Virus record (IMG/VR): IMGVR_UViG_3300032214_000528
Location: 1 to 64,000 of that record
DNA length: 64,000 nt
Strand: one strand, 5' to 3'
Source of the DNA: a virus
A program made the position numbers and the translations under genes. The notes beneath the pieces are model-generated. The model saw only the letters and a list, made by a program, of their open reading frames with translations. It searched no databases and had not been told where the DNA came from. Positions 46,623-53,963 of this stretch are shown here, one piece after another. The first letter of the stretch is position 1. Each line of letters starts with the position of its first letter.

Positions 46623-47397
46623 CTGGCACTAGGTTTTCTTTAATGATCTTTGCAACAATCTTATGTGTCTTTGTTTCTTTAAATTGTTTGTACCTATCTA
46701 CAAGAGGAGCGAAAGGACCAAATGTGTATCTATATGATCTACAAGCTGCTGTTATAGATTGAAGTTCATCATTAACAATAAAACGCTTAAGGACAACATT
46801 TCTTGTTGTATTGAACTTTGCATAAAATAGAGGATCATCTTTGTCAATTTTAAGTTCGTTCACGTTCTCCCAGAGCTGGATATCAGTATTGATCTCTCTA
46901 AACCAACCGCCAATATTAAAAGCACCACCAACAAAAGCACCTTGCTGCATATATGTTGCTTTATGGAAATACGGGGAAGTAACCTCCATTTGAAGATCTT
47001 CTTCACAGAAAAACAAATATGACAAAGAGTAATTAACAATCAATGACTTATTTAAACTTGGAGGTCTTCTTACAGATGCACCAATAGCGTTCTCGATCCG
47101 AGACATTAACTGTCCTCTGTAAGGATCCCAAAACAAATCAGCATCTCTAGAGTTATGAAATAGGTAAGTGTTCCTATGAAAATCAGACACAGCTGGGCAG
47201 TATAGGTAGCTATCTTGCTTAATCTCTTTATTTCTACGACTTTTAAGTTCCTCTAAACTATTTATAGGATCTCTATAAGACATATTCCAATTTACGTTGT
47301 GTGCCCAGTAGTCTGGGTCAGTTATCTCTGGTTCTGCGACTGGGAGTTTAAATGATGGCGCCCAGTAAACTATAAGGTCTTTTTCTTTTTTAGACAC
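46615..47397 (-). CDS. Beta-rich hypothetical protein, paralogue A (260 aa)
   Basis: It is a clear paralogue of the next gene: IVYWAPSFKLP, YLYCPAVSDFHRNTYLFHNS, SYLFFCEEDLQMEVTSPYFH, FNIGGWFREINTDIQLWEN, then DPLFYAKFNTTRNVVLKRF. The order of blocks (C-P-A, hydrophobic strand, PP.H-like, strand, P-L-F-Y) also follows that of the plus-strand proteins at 41882 and 48248, so all four may share one fold. A function is not known. Confidence 0.7.
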   Translation of the reverse strand: MSKKEKDLIVYWAPSFKLPVAEPEITDPDYWAHNVNWNMSYRDPINSLEELKSRRNKEIKQDSYLYCPAVSDFHRNTYLFHNSRDADLFWDPYRGQLMSRIENAIGASVRRPPSLNKSLIVNYSLSYLFFCEEDLQMEVTSPYFHKATYMQQGAFVGGAFNIGGWFREINTDIQLWENVNELKIDKDDPLFYAKFNTTRNVVLKRFIVNDELQSITAACRSYRYTFGPFAPLVDRYKQFKETKTHKIVAKIIKENLVPDE

Positions 47398-48170
47398 TAT
47401 CCCTCCAATAAATTCTTTTTAATTTCCTTCAAAACAATCTCTCTACTGCTTGTCTTATTAAACAGCTCGTATCGTTTTTCAAGAGACGGTTCGTTATGAT
47501 GACTATTGATTAAGTTTCTCGTAATCACGGAAAGAGTGTCTGTATATACAAAACGTTTTAATATGATGTCTCTATCTGTGTTAAAGCTAATATAGAACAA
47601 AGGTTCGTTGTCTTCAAAGACTAAACGTCCTTTAGGCTCCCAGAGTTGAAGTTCAAAGTTAAAAGGTCTAAACCAACTTCCAATGTCATATTGTCCTGGA
47701 ACAGGGGTAGCGTAGTTTAAATACTTGGGTCTATGAAACATTGGTGGAGTTATCTCTGCATTAATTGACTCTTCTGAGAAGAAAAGCCACCTTAGCTGCA
47801 TATCAACTGTTGGCTTATCCATCAAAGCGGGAGCTCTTCTTACTGCAAAGTTTAAATGCCTTTCTTGCTCTGGCATAAAAGTAGAATCATTCCTATCCCT
47901 AAGATCATATGTGTATGAGCATGCAATAGCATTATAGAAAACAAAAGTCTTTTTAAAAGTATTTTTTGCTGCTGGACAAGATAAATATGTTGTTGGACCA
48001 CGCTGAGGATTTTTCTCAGCCATAAGGTCAGAATGAAGACTTTTTGGATCTGAATAAATTAAATGCCCGTGAGTGTTGTTCCAGTCTTCTGCTGAAGCAT
48101 CCTCTACAGCACCGGGAGTCCAATAGATAACTAATGGCTTTTTTTCGTCATCTGTCTTTTTAAAGTCCAT
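47397..48170 (-). CDS. Beta-rich hypothetical protein, paralogue B (257 aa)
   Basis: Key blocks are VIYWTPGAVED, YLSCPAAKNTFKKTFVFYNA, RWLFFSEESINAEITPPMFH, YDIGSWFRPFNFELQLWEP and EPLFYISFNTDRDIILKRFV. It adjoins paralogue A with a one-base overlap, indicating tandem duplication. A well-formed promoter precedes it on the minus strand (TTGTTT, 17 bases, TATGCT, six bases, ATG), so translation is probably leaderless. Confidence 0.7.
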   Translation of the reverse strand: MDFKKTDDEKKPLVIYWTPGAVEDASAEDWNNTHGHLIYSDPKSLHSDLMAEKNPQRGPTTYLSCPAAKNTFKKTFVFYNAIACSYTYDLRDRNDSTFMPEQERHLNFAVRRAPALMDKPTVDMQLRWLFFSEESINAEITPPMFHRPKYLNYATPVPGQYDIGSWFRPFNFELQLWEPKGRLVFEDNEPLFYISFNTDRDIILKRFVYTDTLSVITRNLINSHHNEPSLEKRYELFNKTSSREIVLKEIKKNLLEG

Positions 48171-48176
48171 ATCTAG

Positions 48177-48205
48177 AGCATACTGGACTAGAAAAAGAAA
48201 AACAA
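48177..48205 (-). promoter_or_regulatory. Sigma70-like promoter, leaderless start
   Basis: On the minus strand TTGTTT (48205-48200) is followed 17 bases later by TATGCT (48182-48177) and six bases later by the ATG at 48170. This is a near-consensus vegetative promoter with no room for a ribosome site. Confidence 0.6.
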
Positions 48206-48213
48206 GCGGTAGG

Positions 48214-48241
48214 TTGCATCTTTCTTAATTCTGTGTATGAT
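48214..48241 (+). promoter_or_regulatory. Sigma70-like promoter, leaderless start
   Basis: TTGCAT (48214-48219), a 16-base spacer and TATGAT (48236-48241) are followed by six bases and the ATG at 48248. It is back to back with the leftward promoter at 48177-48205, so the whole 77-base gap is a divergent control region. Confidence 0.6.
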
Positions 48242-48247
48242 AGAGAT

Positions 48248-48991
48248 ATGATTAATCAGGGAAACGACGTTCCAGAGAAGACAATTGCAGTCTTTATGAA
48301 GAAGCAAAACGGTCCTGTCAATGAAGAAAGAGTTCGTGGTATCTTACAAAAACCAGATAAGAAAAGGGATTGGTTTACCCCTAACTTTTATAGGTGTCTT
48401 CCACTTATTATAGGAAACACTTATGGGTATGTTTTAACTGCAGAATACGAGTTTAGCGTTGTGTGGGACGGTGGAGAAGGTCCCGAGTCTGTAAAAATTA
48501 CAACTCCTGATGAGGACTACCTTAAAAAGTTCCCTCTTGTTACTTCACACTTTGGATCTGGGATTGTCACTATAAGCGCTCCTTGGGTACTTAGAACCCC
48601 TCCGGGAGTAAACCTTATGACTATCAACCCACCTAACCATATTCTTCCAGCGATTACTGTTATGACTGGTGTAGTAGAGACAGATAACTCTCGTGTTGAT
48701 TTCACTTTTAATATGAAAATTCAGCTTCCAAATGTAGAAATAACATTCCCGGTTGGAGAACCATTAACGGGAATCATACCTATACCTAGATACTATGCTG
48801 ATGAGTTTGAGTTGAAGATGGCAGAAGATATTTTCTCTCAGGAACTGGTGCAGGAAGAAGCAGATGCTACTATTAGATCAGATATAAAAAGGTCTCAGCA
48901 TATACACAATGACCCTCCTATCTTTGACAAAGAGTATATGAGAGGTGTTGATACCTATGGAAATAAATTCCCCGACCATCAAAAGAAATAA
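48248..48991 (+). CDS. Beta-rich hypothetical protein, DUF6065-like (247 aa)
   Basis: The ATG at 48248 is chosen over an in-frame GTG at 48233 because the GTG overlaps the -10 box. Blocks: DWFTPNFYRCLPLIIGNTYG near 40-59, ISAPWVLRTPPGVNLMTINP with PNHILP near 110-135, then PVGEPLTGIIPIPRYY near 175-190. The W.L.TPPG...L..PPNH signature is that of DUF6065-like proteins as I remember them and matches the 41882-42595 protein. No catalytic residues can be named. It is 12 bases from the next gene. Confidence 0.75.
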   Translation: MINQGNDVPEKTIAVFMKKQNGPVNEERVRGILQKPDKKRDWFTPNFYRCLPLIIGNTYGYVLTAEYEFSVVWDGGEGPESVKITTPDEDYLKKFPLVTSHFGSGIVTISAPWVLRTPPGVNLMTINPPNHILPAITVMTGVVETDNSRVDFTFNMKIQLPNVEITFPVGEPLTGIIPIPRYYADEFELKMAEDIFSQELVQEEADATIRSDIKRSQHIHNDPPIFDKEYMRGVDTYGNKFPDHQKK

Positions 48992-49002
48992 AAGGTAGAA
49001 AA

Positions 49003-49305
49003 ATGAAATGCAGCTTTTGCTCTTATAATCATAAGCCAGATAATCCTCAGTTTCTAAAGGCTCACGCTGAACTTGATATTCTTGAAGGAAAGACAGGTGG
49101 AGTTGTTCCTGTAGTTGTTTGGAGAGATGGTGAGTTTTTATTGGTGTCAAAAGAAAATGATGGAGAAACTGTTTACTCTATTGGTTTAGTAGACCCTAGA
49201 CCTTTAGTGGAAGACGAAGAGACAATCAGAAAAAGAAGAGAATATGACGCTTCCGTCACTAAAGAAGAAGAAGAAGTGGTAGCAGATACTCCTAGCGAGT
49301 CTTAG
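49003..49305 (+). CDS. Zinc-finger-like hypothetical protein (100 aa)
   Basis: MKCSFCSYNHKPDNPQFLKA gives CxxC...H, a small zinc site at the N-terminus. The middle has VVPVVVWRDGEFLLVSKEND, a short beta hairpin region, and the end is very acidic (KEEEEVVADTPSES). AAAGG lies upstream of the ATG. It is likely co-transcribed with the preceding DUF6065-like gene; its 3' end overlaps the convergent neighbour by four bases. Confidence 0.65.
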   Translation: MKCSFCSYNHKPDNPQFLKAHAELDILEGKTGGVVPVVVWRDGEFLLVSKENDGETVYSIGLVDPRPLVEDEETIRKRREYDASVTKEEEEVVADTPSES

Positions 49306-49514
49306 TCTTCTATAAAATCTGACTCGTCAAAGATGTCAGTTGCTTTTTCCACAAGTGCATCTTCATACTTAACAAAGTGGTGGTTGCAAAAGAACAAGTC
49401 TCCATAAGGAAATTGAACTAAATAATAAGCTTTAGCTTGACAGCTATCGCAACGGTCTTGTGGTCCAATTGCTTTGATAGGTTCAAGCGTTGGAGTCGGG
49501 GTTAAAGGTTCCAT
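49302..49514 (-). CDS. DUF7455-like small Cys/His protein (70 aa)
   Basis: GPQDRCDSCQAKAYYLVQFP then GDLFFCNHHFVKYEDALVEK gives the CxxC...CxHH pattern of a small protein family common in Actinobacteria (DUF7455 type), presumably zinc-binding. AAGGAG four bases before the ATG supports the start, which overlaps the upstream gene by 32 bases. This is one of the markers of an actinobacterial host. Confidence 0.75.
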   Translation of the reverse strand: MEPLTPTPTLEPIKAIGPQDRCDSCQAKAYYLVQFPYGDLFFCNHHFVKYEDALVEKATDIFDESDFIED

Positions 49515-49722
49515 ACAACTCCTTACATGTAGGACAAATTGGAAACTTTTCTGGATCCCTAGACGGCACCCACTTCTTACCGCACAAAGCTATCACAGGT
49601 GTTCCTTCAACCATAGCTCTAACTGCTTCACCTTTTTCAACATAGTGAGCAAACCTCTCATGGTCACCATCTCCATAAGACAGTTGTGTATCGAGAATCG
49701 TGTCATAGAGAGGTTCGCTCAT
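49483..49722 (-). CDS. DUF3039-like protein (79 aa)
   Basis: The C-terminal half ALCGKKWVPSRDPEKFPICP then TCKELYG is the hallmark of DUF3039, an actinobacterial family with four Cys that likely hold a metal. The N-terminal half (GDHERFAHYVEKGEAVRAMV) also fits. Function is unknown. Its presence in a phage suggests capture from an actinobacterial host. Confidence 0.82.
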   Translation of the reverse strand: MSEPLYDTILDTQLSYGDGDHERFAHYVEKGEAVRAMVEGTPVIALCGKKWVPSRDPEKFPICPTCKELYGTFNPDSNA

Positions 49723-49731
49723 AGATATATT

Positions 49732-50667
49732 TTATCCCTTAATTGGTAGTAATGACTTTAATACTGTTTCCTGTGGCAGTATTGCTATATGAGATGAAAC
49801 ATCTTTACTTCCGTAACTAATAAGGAAATTATCTCCCTGTGTAGTTAAACCTGCTGCAAACTCTACGCCACGATTCTCGAATATAAAGCCTCGTGAAAGA
49901 GCGATTAGCTTGCCTTTTTCATCATACTTTGCAAAGTAATGAACATAAAATCTATGAGTATTATTTAATATAATTCTAGTAAATAATCTGTGAACAACTG
50001 CTAGATAACTTCCATCTTCTAACGGATAAAGATTACTATTACCTCTAAGGGATGCAATCTGTTGATTGTCAGTAAGATGTGTTGTCATCTTGTTTCCCTT
50101 AATAGTTGAATTTGGACCATAGATCCAATCAAAATATTCATTAGGTTCAGGAGATAACATCCAGTTTTTCTCTGGTTTGTTTGCGTCCATTCCTTCGAAC
50201 TTCTCGAGGGACTCTATTGATCTTAGGTTATTGCTAAGACGACAGATAGCCATACGAGCTTTTTCTGTATGACCCTTCTCCATAGTCACGCAGGTAAAGT
50301 GCCATGCACCATCACGATAGAAAAGCTTCGGGTCTTCTAAACCACGGCGTAACGGTCCTTGCTCTGAAAGAGCATCTACATCAAGAAGACGCAAGTCAGT
50401 AAGTTTGTAGGTTTTTGGGTCAATCTCGGATATGTAAATCTTGCTGCGAATAAAGTCACCAGAAACAACTTGATAAGCACCCAATGGGTTGATGACATAG
50501 TTGCCAGAGCGAAGCATTCCAACATATCCAGTGGACTCGTGATAGCCAATAGATAAGTTAGTAGCAGACCACTCTTTAATATTTGGGTCAGCTAATCGAC
50601 GAACATTCTTAATCTCTCCACCTAGCTGATGGATCGTGGGTGCACTCTTCTCATCTTCAATCTGCAT
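49732..50667 (-). CDS. GH130-like five-bladed propeller glycosidase/phosphorylase (311 aa)
   Basis: RRGLEDPKLFYRDGAWHFTC near 108-127 is the EDPR-type motif of GH130 and related five-bladed propellers, and later blades show NWMLSPEPNEYFDWIYGP, GNSNLYPLEDGSYLAVVHR and FENRGVEFAAGLTTQGDNFL. These enzymes act on mannosides or similar linkages, but some phage relatives may only bind sugars. It follows a methyltransferase gene with an 11-base overlap, and a glycosyltransferase is encoded at 56861, so surface- or DNA-glycan handling is plausible. Confidence 0.72.
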   Translation of the reverse strand: MQIEDEKSAPTIHQLGGEIKNVRRLADPNIKEWSATNLSIGYHESTGYVGMLRSGNYVINPLGAYQVVSGDFIRSKIYISEIDPKTYKLTDLRLLDVDALSEQGPLRRGLEDPKLFYRDGAWHFTCVTMEKGHTEKARMAICRLSNNLRSIESLEKFEGMDANKPEKNWMLSPEPNEYFDWIYGPNSTIKGNKMTTHLTDNQQIASLRGNSNLYPLEDGSYLAVVHRLFTRIILNNTHRFYVHYFAKYDEKGKLIALSRGFIFENRGVEFAAGLTTQGDNFLISYGSKDVSSHIAILPQETVLKSLLPIKG

Positions 50668-51445
50668 AGATCACCTTTGGATGTCTATCAACTACACCAC
50701 TTACTTTCTTAGCAACTGCAAAGATGTTATCACCAGTGTGTTGGACTTTGATCCCTATCATCTCGAGGCGGAGAGCAATGCCAACATGTGGTTCTTCAAA
50801 TGAGTCTTCAGTCCAAGTTGATCCATCAAAGCCAGCAGCTTTAAGAACTGCTGTAAGTGAATGAATGCTGTATTCGTAGTTGTGTCGATAGAGTGATCGA
50901 TCATGTCGATACTGCATGTAAAAATATGGCTCGATGCCATTAAGTATTTTATGAATTGCCCAAGTGCTAGCGCAGTTAGGTGTTGTAACTAAAAGGGTTC
51001 CTCCGACTTTAAGAACTCTATTAATCTCTGAAAGCATGTACATGGGGTCGACCTCCATGTGCTCAATAACTTCCGAGAGGAGTATGAAGTCGAAGGAATT
51101 ATCGTCGAAGGGAAGTGGCTCATCTTCAATGTTTACACGACCAACTTTAAGATTAATAGATTCATCTTGAAGTGTGAATATGTCTTCGCCAAGTTTTGGT
51201 TTATCTAAGTTGAAATCAGTAACGGTTAAATCTAGCTCTGGTGCAAGCTTGCTAAGAACAAGTGGGATGAGAGAGGTTGTCCCTATCTCTAAAAACTTAC
51301 CTTGAGGTTTTTGATCAAGGATTACTTGTAGGGTTCTTGCCATTCGACGAGCGTGACCGTAATGGTAGTTGTCTTCTTTTTTAATTAAAGGTTTCATAGC
51401 ATTGACAATTTCTGGTGAAATATCTTTGTAAGTCTCTGTAATCAT
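50657..51445 (-). CDS. SAM-dependent methyltransferase (262 aa)
   Basis: The ATG at 51445 overlaps the deaminase stop (ATGA) and gives MITETYKDISPEIVNAMKPL; a longer frame has no ribosome site. Class I motifs: GKFLEIGTTSLIPLVLSKL (motif I), LDLTVTDFNLDKP (II), FDFILLSEVIEHMEVDPMYM (IV) and LKVGGTLLVTTPN (V). The EVIEH segment is typical of small-molecule or sugar O- or C-methyltransferases. The neighbour is a sugar-active propeller, so a carbohydrate acceptor is the best guess. Confidence 0.85.
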   Translation of the reverse strand: MITETYKDISPEIVNAMKPLIKKEDNYHYGHARRMARTLQVILDQKPQGKFLEIGTTSLIPLVLSKLAPELDLTVTDFNLDKPKLGEDIFTLQDESINLKVGRVNIEDEPLPFDDNSFDFILLSEVIEHMEVDPMYMLSEINRVLKVGGTLLVTTPNCASTWAIHKILNGIEPYFYMQYRHDRSLYRHNYEYSIHSLTAVLKAAGFDGSTWTEDSFEEPHVGIALRLEMIGIKVQHTGDNIFAVAKKVSGVVDRHPKVIYAD

Positions 51446-51843
51446 TCTTCTTCTCCCAAATATACAAAGCGCTCGATACCTGCAGACTGCATTATCTTCA
51501 TACAACCTGGACAAGGATGACCCGTGATGTAGATAGTTGAGCCTTGAAGCTCTTCCCAAGATGCACGAATAATTGCGTTAGCCTCAGCGTGAGTTGCCCA
51601 GCAAAGGTCGTATTGTCCTTCTGAATGTTTTGAATTAGGGTCAAGTGCCCTAGGACATTGACCTGTAGCTCCACAAGAGTTTTCACTTCCGGGAGGTGAT
51701 CCGTTATATCCTGTAGAAACAATCTTATGATTTTTCACAATAACAGCGCCATGTTGCGCTCGCACACAATCACCACGCATAGAAACCGCAACGGCTATAT
51801 TGAGATAGTAGGTGTCCCAATCTGGGCGTTGTAATTCTGTCAT
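51442..51843 (-). CDS. Deoxycytidylate deaminase (133 aa)
   Basis: The zinc site is complete: THAEANAIIRA with the HAE motif near 87 and GHPCPGCMKIM with the PCxxC motif near 109. QHGAVIVKNHKIVSTGYNGS near 31-50 is the usual family segment. It converts dCMP to dUMP, the substrate of the phage ThyX. TAGGCT lies six bases before the ATG. It heads a three-gene run with the methyltransferase and propeller. Confidence 0.92.
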   Translation of the reverse strand: MTELQRPDWDTYYLNIAVAVSMRGDCVRAQHGAVIVKNHKIVSTGYNGSPPGSENSCGATGQCPRALDPNSKHSEGQYDLCWATHAEANAIIRASWEELQGSTIYITGHPCPGCMKIMQSAGIERFVYLGEEE

Positions 51844-51849
51844 TGAGTC

Positions 51850-51855
51850 AGCCTA
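51850..51855 (-). promoter_or_regulatory. -10-like TAGGCT six bases before ATG
   Basis: On the minus strand TAGGCT is followed by GACTCA and the deaminase ATG. The -35 position has no good match. Another case of the six-base rule seen at seven other starts. Confidence 0.4.
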
Positions 51856-51933
51856 TCAGAAAATAGTAAAGGAGCAGTTTGTCGACATGCTCAGGTCGCC
51901 ATCCTAGGTAGTAGCGTACCTAGAAATTTATTA

Positions 51934-52095
51934 TTACTTTACTTTACGCTCCCAACGGGTTCCTTCTTGGAGGATTCCGTCTTTGTCGCCATCTCTTGCA
52001 TTAGGGTTGTAGCCCTTTGCAATCTTGTCATCTTTAATTGCATAGTAAGAAATAAAGACAGCCATAGCTAAATAGACTGCTACTACTTCAATCAT
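51934..52095 (-). CDS. Small single-TM protein after endolysin, holin-like candidate (53 aa)
   Basis: MIEVVAVYLAMAVFISYYAI is a membrane helix at the N-terminus; the rest is charged (KDDKIAKGYNPNARDGDKDG). The ATG overlaps the endolysin stop by four bases, so the two are co-translated. Position makes it the best lysis-partner candidate, although a holin usually has more than one helix or none of the Asp-rich tail. Confidence 0.65.
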   Translation of the reverse strand: MIEVVAVYLAMAVFISYYAIKDDKIAKGYNPNARDGDKDGILQEGTRWERKVK

Positions 52096-52871
52096 TTGGT
52101 TAACGCTGCCCAAGTCTTAGGGCCAACTACGCCATTGGTTTCTTCAAGCTTGTTTGCCTTCTGGTACTCGATGACAGCCTTTTCAGTTGCTGGACCAAAA
52201 TCTCCATCAGCTTTTAACTTAAGAGCAATCTGCACCTTCTTGACATTAGAACCCTTAGATCCCTTTTTCAATGGAACAAATGCTGCTGGCTTCTTAGGTG
52301 CTGCAGGTTTTGATGTTGGAGCATCAGATGAACCAACCTTAGAAAGAAGTGGAAGGTTTTCTTCGCCAGCATAAACTGGACGACCCCAGCCAACGACTGC
52401 ATTCATAAGCTTTAGCTTGTTGTCCTTGACATATGCACGAGTCTTCTCGACACACATTCCGCCATTGCGCTGGTCTCCCTTTGCAGTTCCTGAAGTGTTG
52501 CCTTCGATAACTTGGATAGTTCCATTTCCGTTGTTCTTAATGCAAAGACCAACATGAGAAATACGATTGACACCATCATCTGGGAAATCAAAATAAATCC
52601 AGTCTCCTGCAGACGGGTCATCGTTACGAGCATCTGCCCAACGGTTTTCTTTCTTAAACTGATCTGATGCTGCAACTGTTGATGCTGACTTAGGGAACTT
52701 TGAAACCCCAGCTGTCATTGCACACCAAGAAACGAAAGACTGGCACCAAGGTTGGAAGTTTACCTTCATCCATGCGCCGTACTTTGTCTCGTTATCTTTT
52801 GGTCCTTCAATTGTTCCAAGTTCTTTTTTAGCAACCTCGATGATTGCCTCTACTGATCCTTTTACTGCCAT
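52092..52871 (-). CDS. Endolysin: CHAP amidase/peptidase plus peptidoglycan-binding domain (259 aa)
   Basis: Residues 1-160 are CHAP-like: VNFQPWCQSFVSWCAMTAGV with the catalytic Cys near 38, and GVNRISHVGLCIKNNGNGTI with the catalytic His near 107. After a Pro/Ala linker (SSDAPTSKPAAPKKPAAF), residues 195-259 form a PG_binding_1 domain (KKGSKGSNVKKVQIAL, DGDFGPATEKAVIEYQ, VVGPKTWAAL). It would cleave peptide bonds of the host wall. There is no signal peptide, so a holin is needed. A GGAG ribosome site lies before the ATG, which follows the zinc mini-protein stop by a few bases. Confidence 0.92.
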   Translation of the reverse strand: MAVKGSVEAIIEVAKKELGTIEGPKDNETKYGAWMKVNFQPWCQSFVSWCAMTAGVSKFPKSASTVAASDQFKKENRWADARNDDPSAGDWIYFDFPDDGVNRISHVGLCIKNNGNGTIQVIEGNTSGTAKGDQRNGGMCVEKTRAYVKDNKLKLMNAVVGWGRPVYAGEENLPLLSKVGSSDAPTSKPAAPKKPAAFVPLKKGSKGSNVKKVQIALKLKADGDFGPATEKAVIEYQKANKLEETNGVVGPKTWAALTK

Positions 52872-52981
52872 TATTCGTCATCTCCTTCTAGATGTCTGTC
52901 TTCACAGTCTCGTGCCAGACTAGACACGACATAAAGTTTCTTGCACCAATCGCAACGCCATTGAGCAAGGTTGTCCTTCAT
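52871..52981 (-). CDS. Zinc-binding mini-protein (36 aa)
   Basis: A 36-codon frame, MKDNLAQWRCDWCKKLYVVS, has CDWC and a later Cys and His (LARDCEDRH), fitting a tiny zinc finger. It ends at the endolysin start and begins just after the FmdB-like gene. Its ribosome site is weak, so it may depend on coupling. Confidence 0.5.
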   Translation of the reverse strand: MKDNLAQWRCDWCKKLYVVSSLARDCEDRHLEGDDE

Positions 52982-52991
52982 TAAGACAATT

Positions 52992-53171
52992 CTAGCGTTT
53001 CCCTGCCCAGCCTGTTCCTTTGAAGATTGTTGGGTTAGCGGTAAAAACTCTAATCAAACTGCCTTTACAGCCTTCCTGAGCGCATGTAGAAGTGCTTGGG
53101 GCAGTTCCTATAGGAAACTCTAAGTCAGTCTCTTTTAGACAATTTTGGCACTTATATCCATATATAGCCAT
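52992..53171 (-). CDS. FmdB-type zinc-ribbon protein (59 aa)
   Basis: MAIYGYKCQNCLKETDLEFP, then CAQEGCKGSLIRVFTANPTI and FKGTGWAGKR match the FmdB-like zinc ribbon (four Cys, Phe-Lys-Gly-x-Gly-Trp end), a family often found in actinophages. It is probably a nucleic-acid-binding regulator. The gene lies between another zinc protein and the endolysin in a co-directional run. Confidence 0.8.
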   Translation of the reverse strand: MAIYGYKCQNCLKETDLEFPIGTAPSTSTCAQEGCKGSLIRVFTANPTIFKGTGWAGKR

Positions 53172-53173
53172 AA

Positions 53174-53347
53174 CTACTTCTCTTCTTCTTCTTCTTCTTT
53201 AGATATACGATATGCAGTTCCTCCGCAAACGCCTCTACCCATTGTGCGGCGCTCACATGAGACGGTTTCAAAGCTTTTTAATGAATCGTCATAGTTATAA
53301 GAAACAATTTCATCGCAGAGAAAACATTTATATACGTACAACGTCAT
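53174..53347 (-). CDS. Zinc-ribbon protein (57 aa)
   Basis: MTLYVYKCFLCDEIVSYNYD has CxxC; FETVSCERRTMGRGVCGGTA supplies two more Cys; the tail is a run of Glu. The ATG lies within the last codons of the first WhiB gene (20-base overlap), indicating coupled translation. The family is not recognised beyond the ribbon. Confidence 0.65.
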   Translation of the reverse strand: MTLYVYKCFLCDEIVSYNYDDSLKSFETVSCERRTMGRGVCGGTAYRISKEEEEEEK

Positions 53348-53630
53348 AAGTAATTCCTAATCTTTTTGCAAGTTCGTGTCTTCTTTCTTCGTTCATACCT
53401 CCCCAAACGCCATAGACTTCTGGAACTTTAAGAGCGTGGTCGAGACATGCTTGCTTTACAGGACATGTATTGCAAATTGCAATAGCACTTTGTTCCCTAT
53501 TTCTTTTAGTTTTGCCACGCATGTTTTCTTCAAGAAAGAAGCTATCTGTATCAACTCCATTGCAAGCTCCCTGATACTGCCACTCCCATTGGTCGTGAAC
53601 AGGTTTTAGAGCTTTGCTAACTACTGTCAT
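53328..53630 (-). CDS. WhiB-family iron-sulfur regulator (100 aa)
   Basis: The four cluster-binding Cys are present: YQGACNG near 23, AICNTCPVKQACLDHAL near 51-67, followed by the turn YGVWGGMNEERRHEL. The basic C-terminal part is short. WhiB proteins carry a [4Fe-4S] cluster and regulate transcription with the principal sigma factor; they are restricted to Actinobacteria and their phages. A phage WhiB could redirect host transcription or block superinfection. Confidence 0.93.
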   Translation of the reverse strand: MTVVSKALKPVHDQWEWQYQGACNGVDTDSFFLEENMRGKTKRNREQSAIAICNTCPVKQACLDHALKVPEVYGVWGGMNEERRHELAKRLGITYDVVRI

Positions 53631-53928
53631 TGTGCTCTCTTTCTAAAACCTCTAGGTGGTCTCTAACTAAGCCAATCGGTACAACAGGTTTTCCAACTAT
53701 CCCATGTTTACGTCTGTAGGCATCTCTTTCATTGAAAGTAGTTCCAGCCCATACTCCGTAAACTAAGTTATCTCTTGCATGTTCAAAACATTCATCTAAT
53801 GCTGGACAACTACTACACATTCGCTTAATGTGATTTAGATTCGTGTAATTAGCATTACCTGAATCATCTTCAACAAAAAACAAATTTATATCTAGTCCTA
53901 GACAAGATGGTGTGTTTTTAAAATGCAT
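53617..53928 (-). CDS. WhiB-family iron-sulfur regulator, second copy (103 aa)
   Basis: Cys residues in NTPSCLG near 9, then MCSSCPALDECFEHAR near 37-52, and the turn YGVWAGTTFNERDAYRRKHG identify WhiB. It differs from the adjacent WhiB outside the motifs and has a longer C-terminal helix region (VPIGLVRDHLEVLERE). The genes overlap by 14 bases. GGAGC precedes the ATG. Confidence 0.92.
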   Translation of the reverse strand: MHFKNTPSCLGLDINLFFVEDDSGNANYTNLNHIKRMCSSCPALDECFEHARDNLVYGVWAGTTFNERDAYRRKHGIVGKPVVPIGLVRDHLEVLEREHNDSS

Positions 53929-53963
53929 AAGCTCCTATTAAGTTTTGGTTGAACAAATAACCT

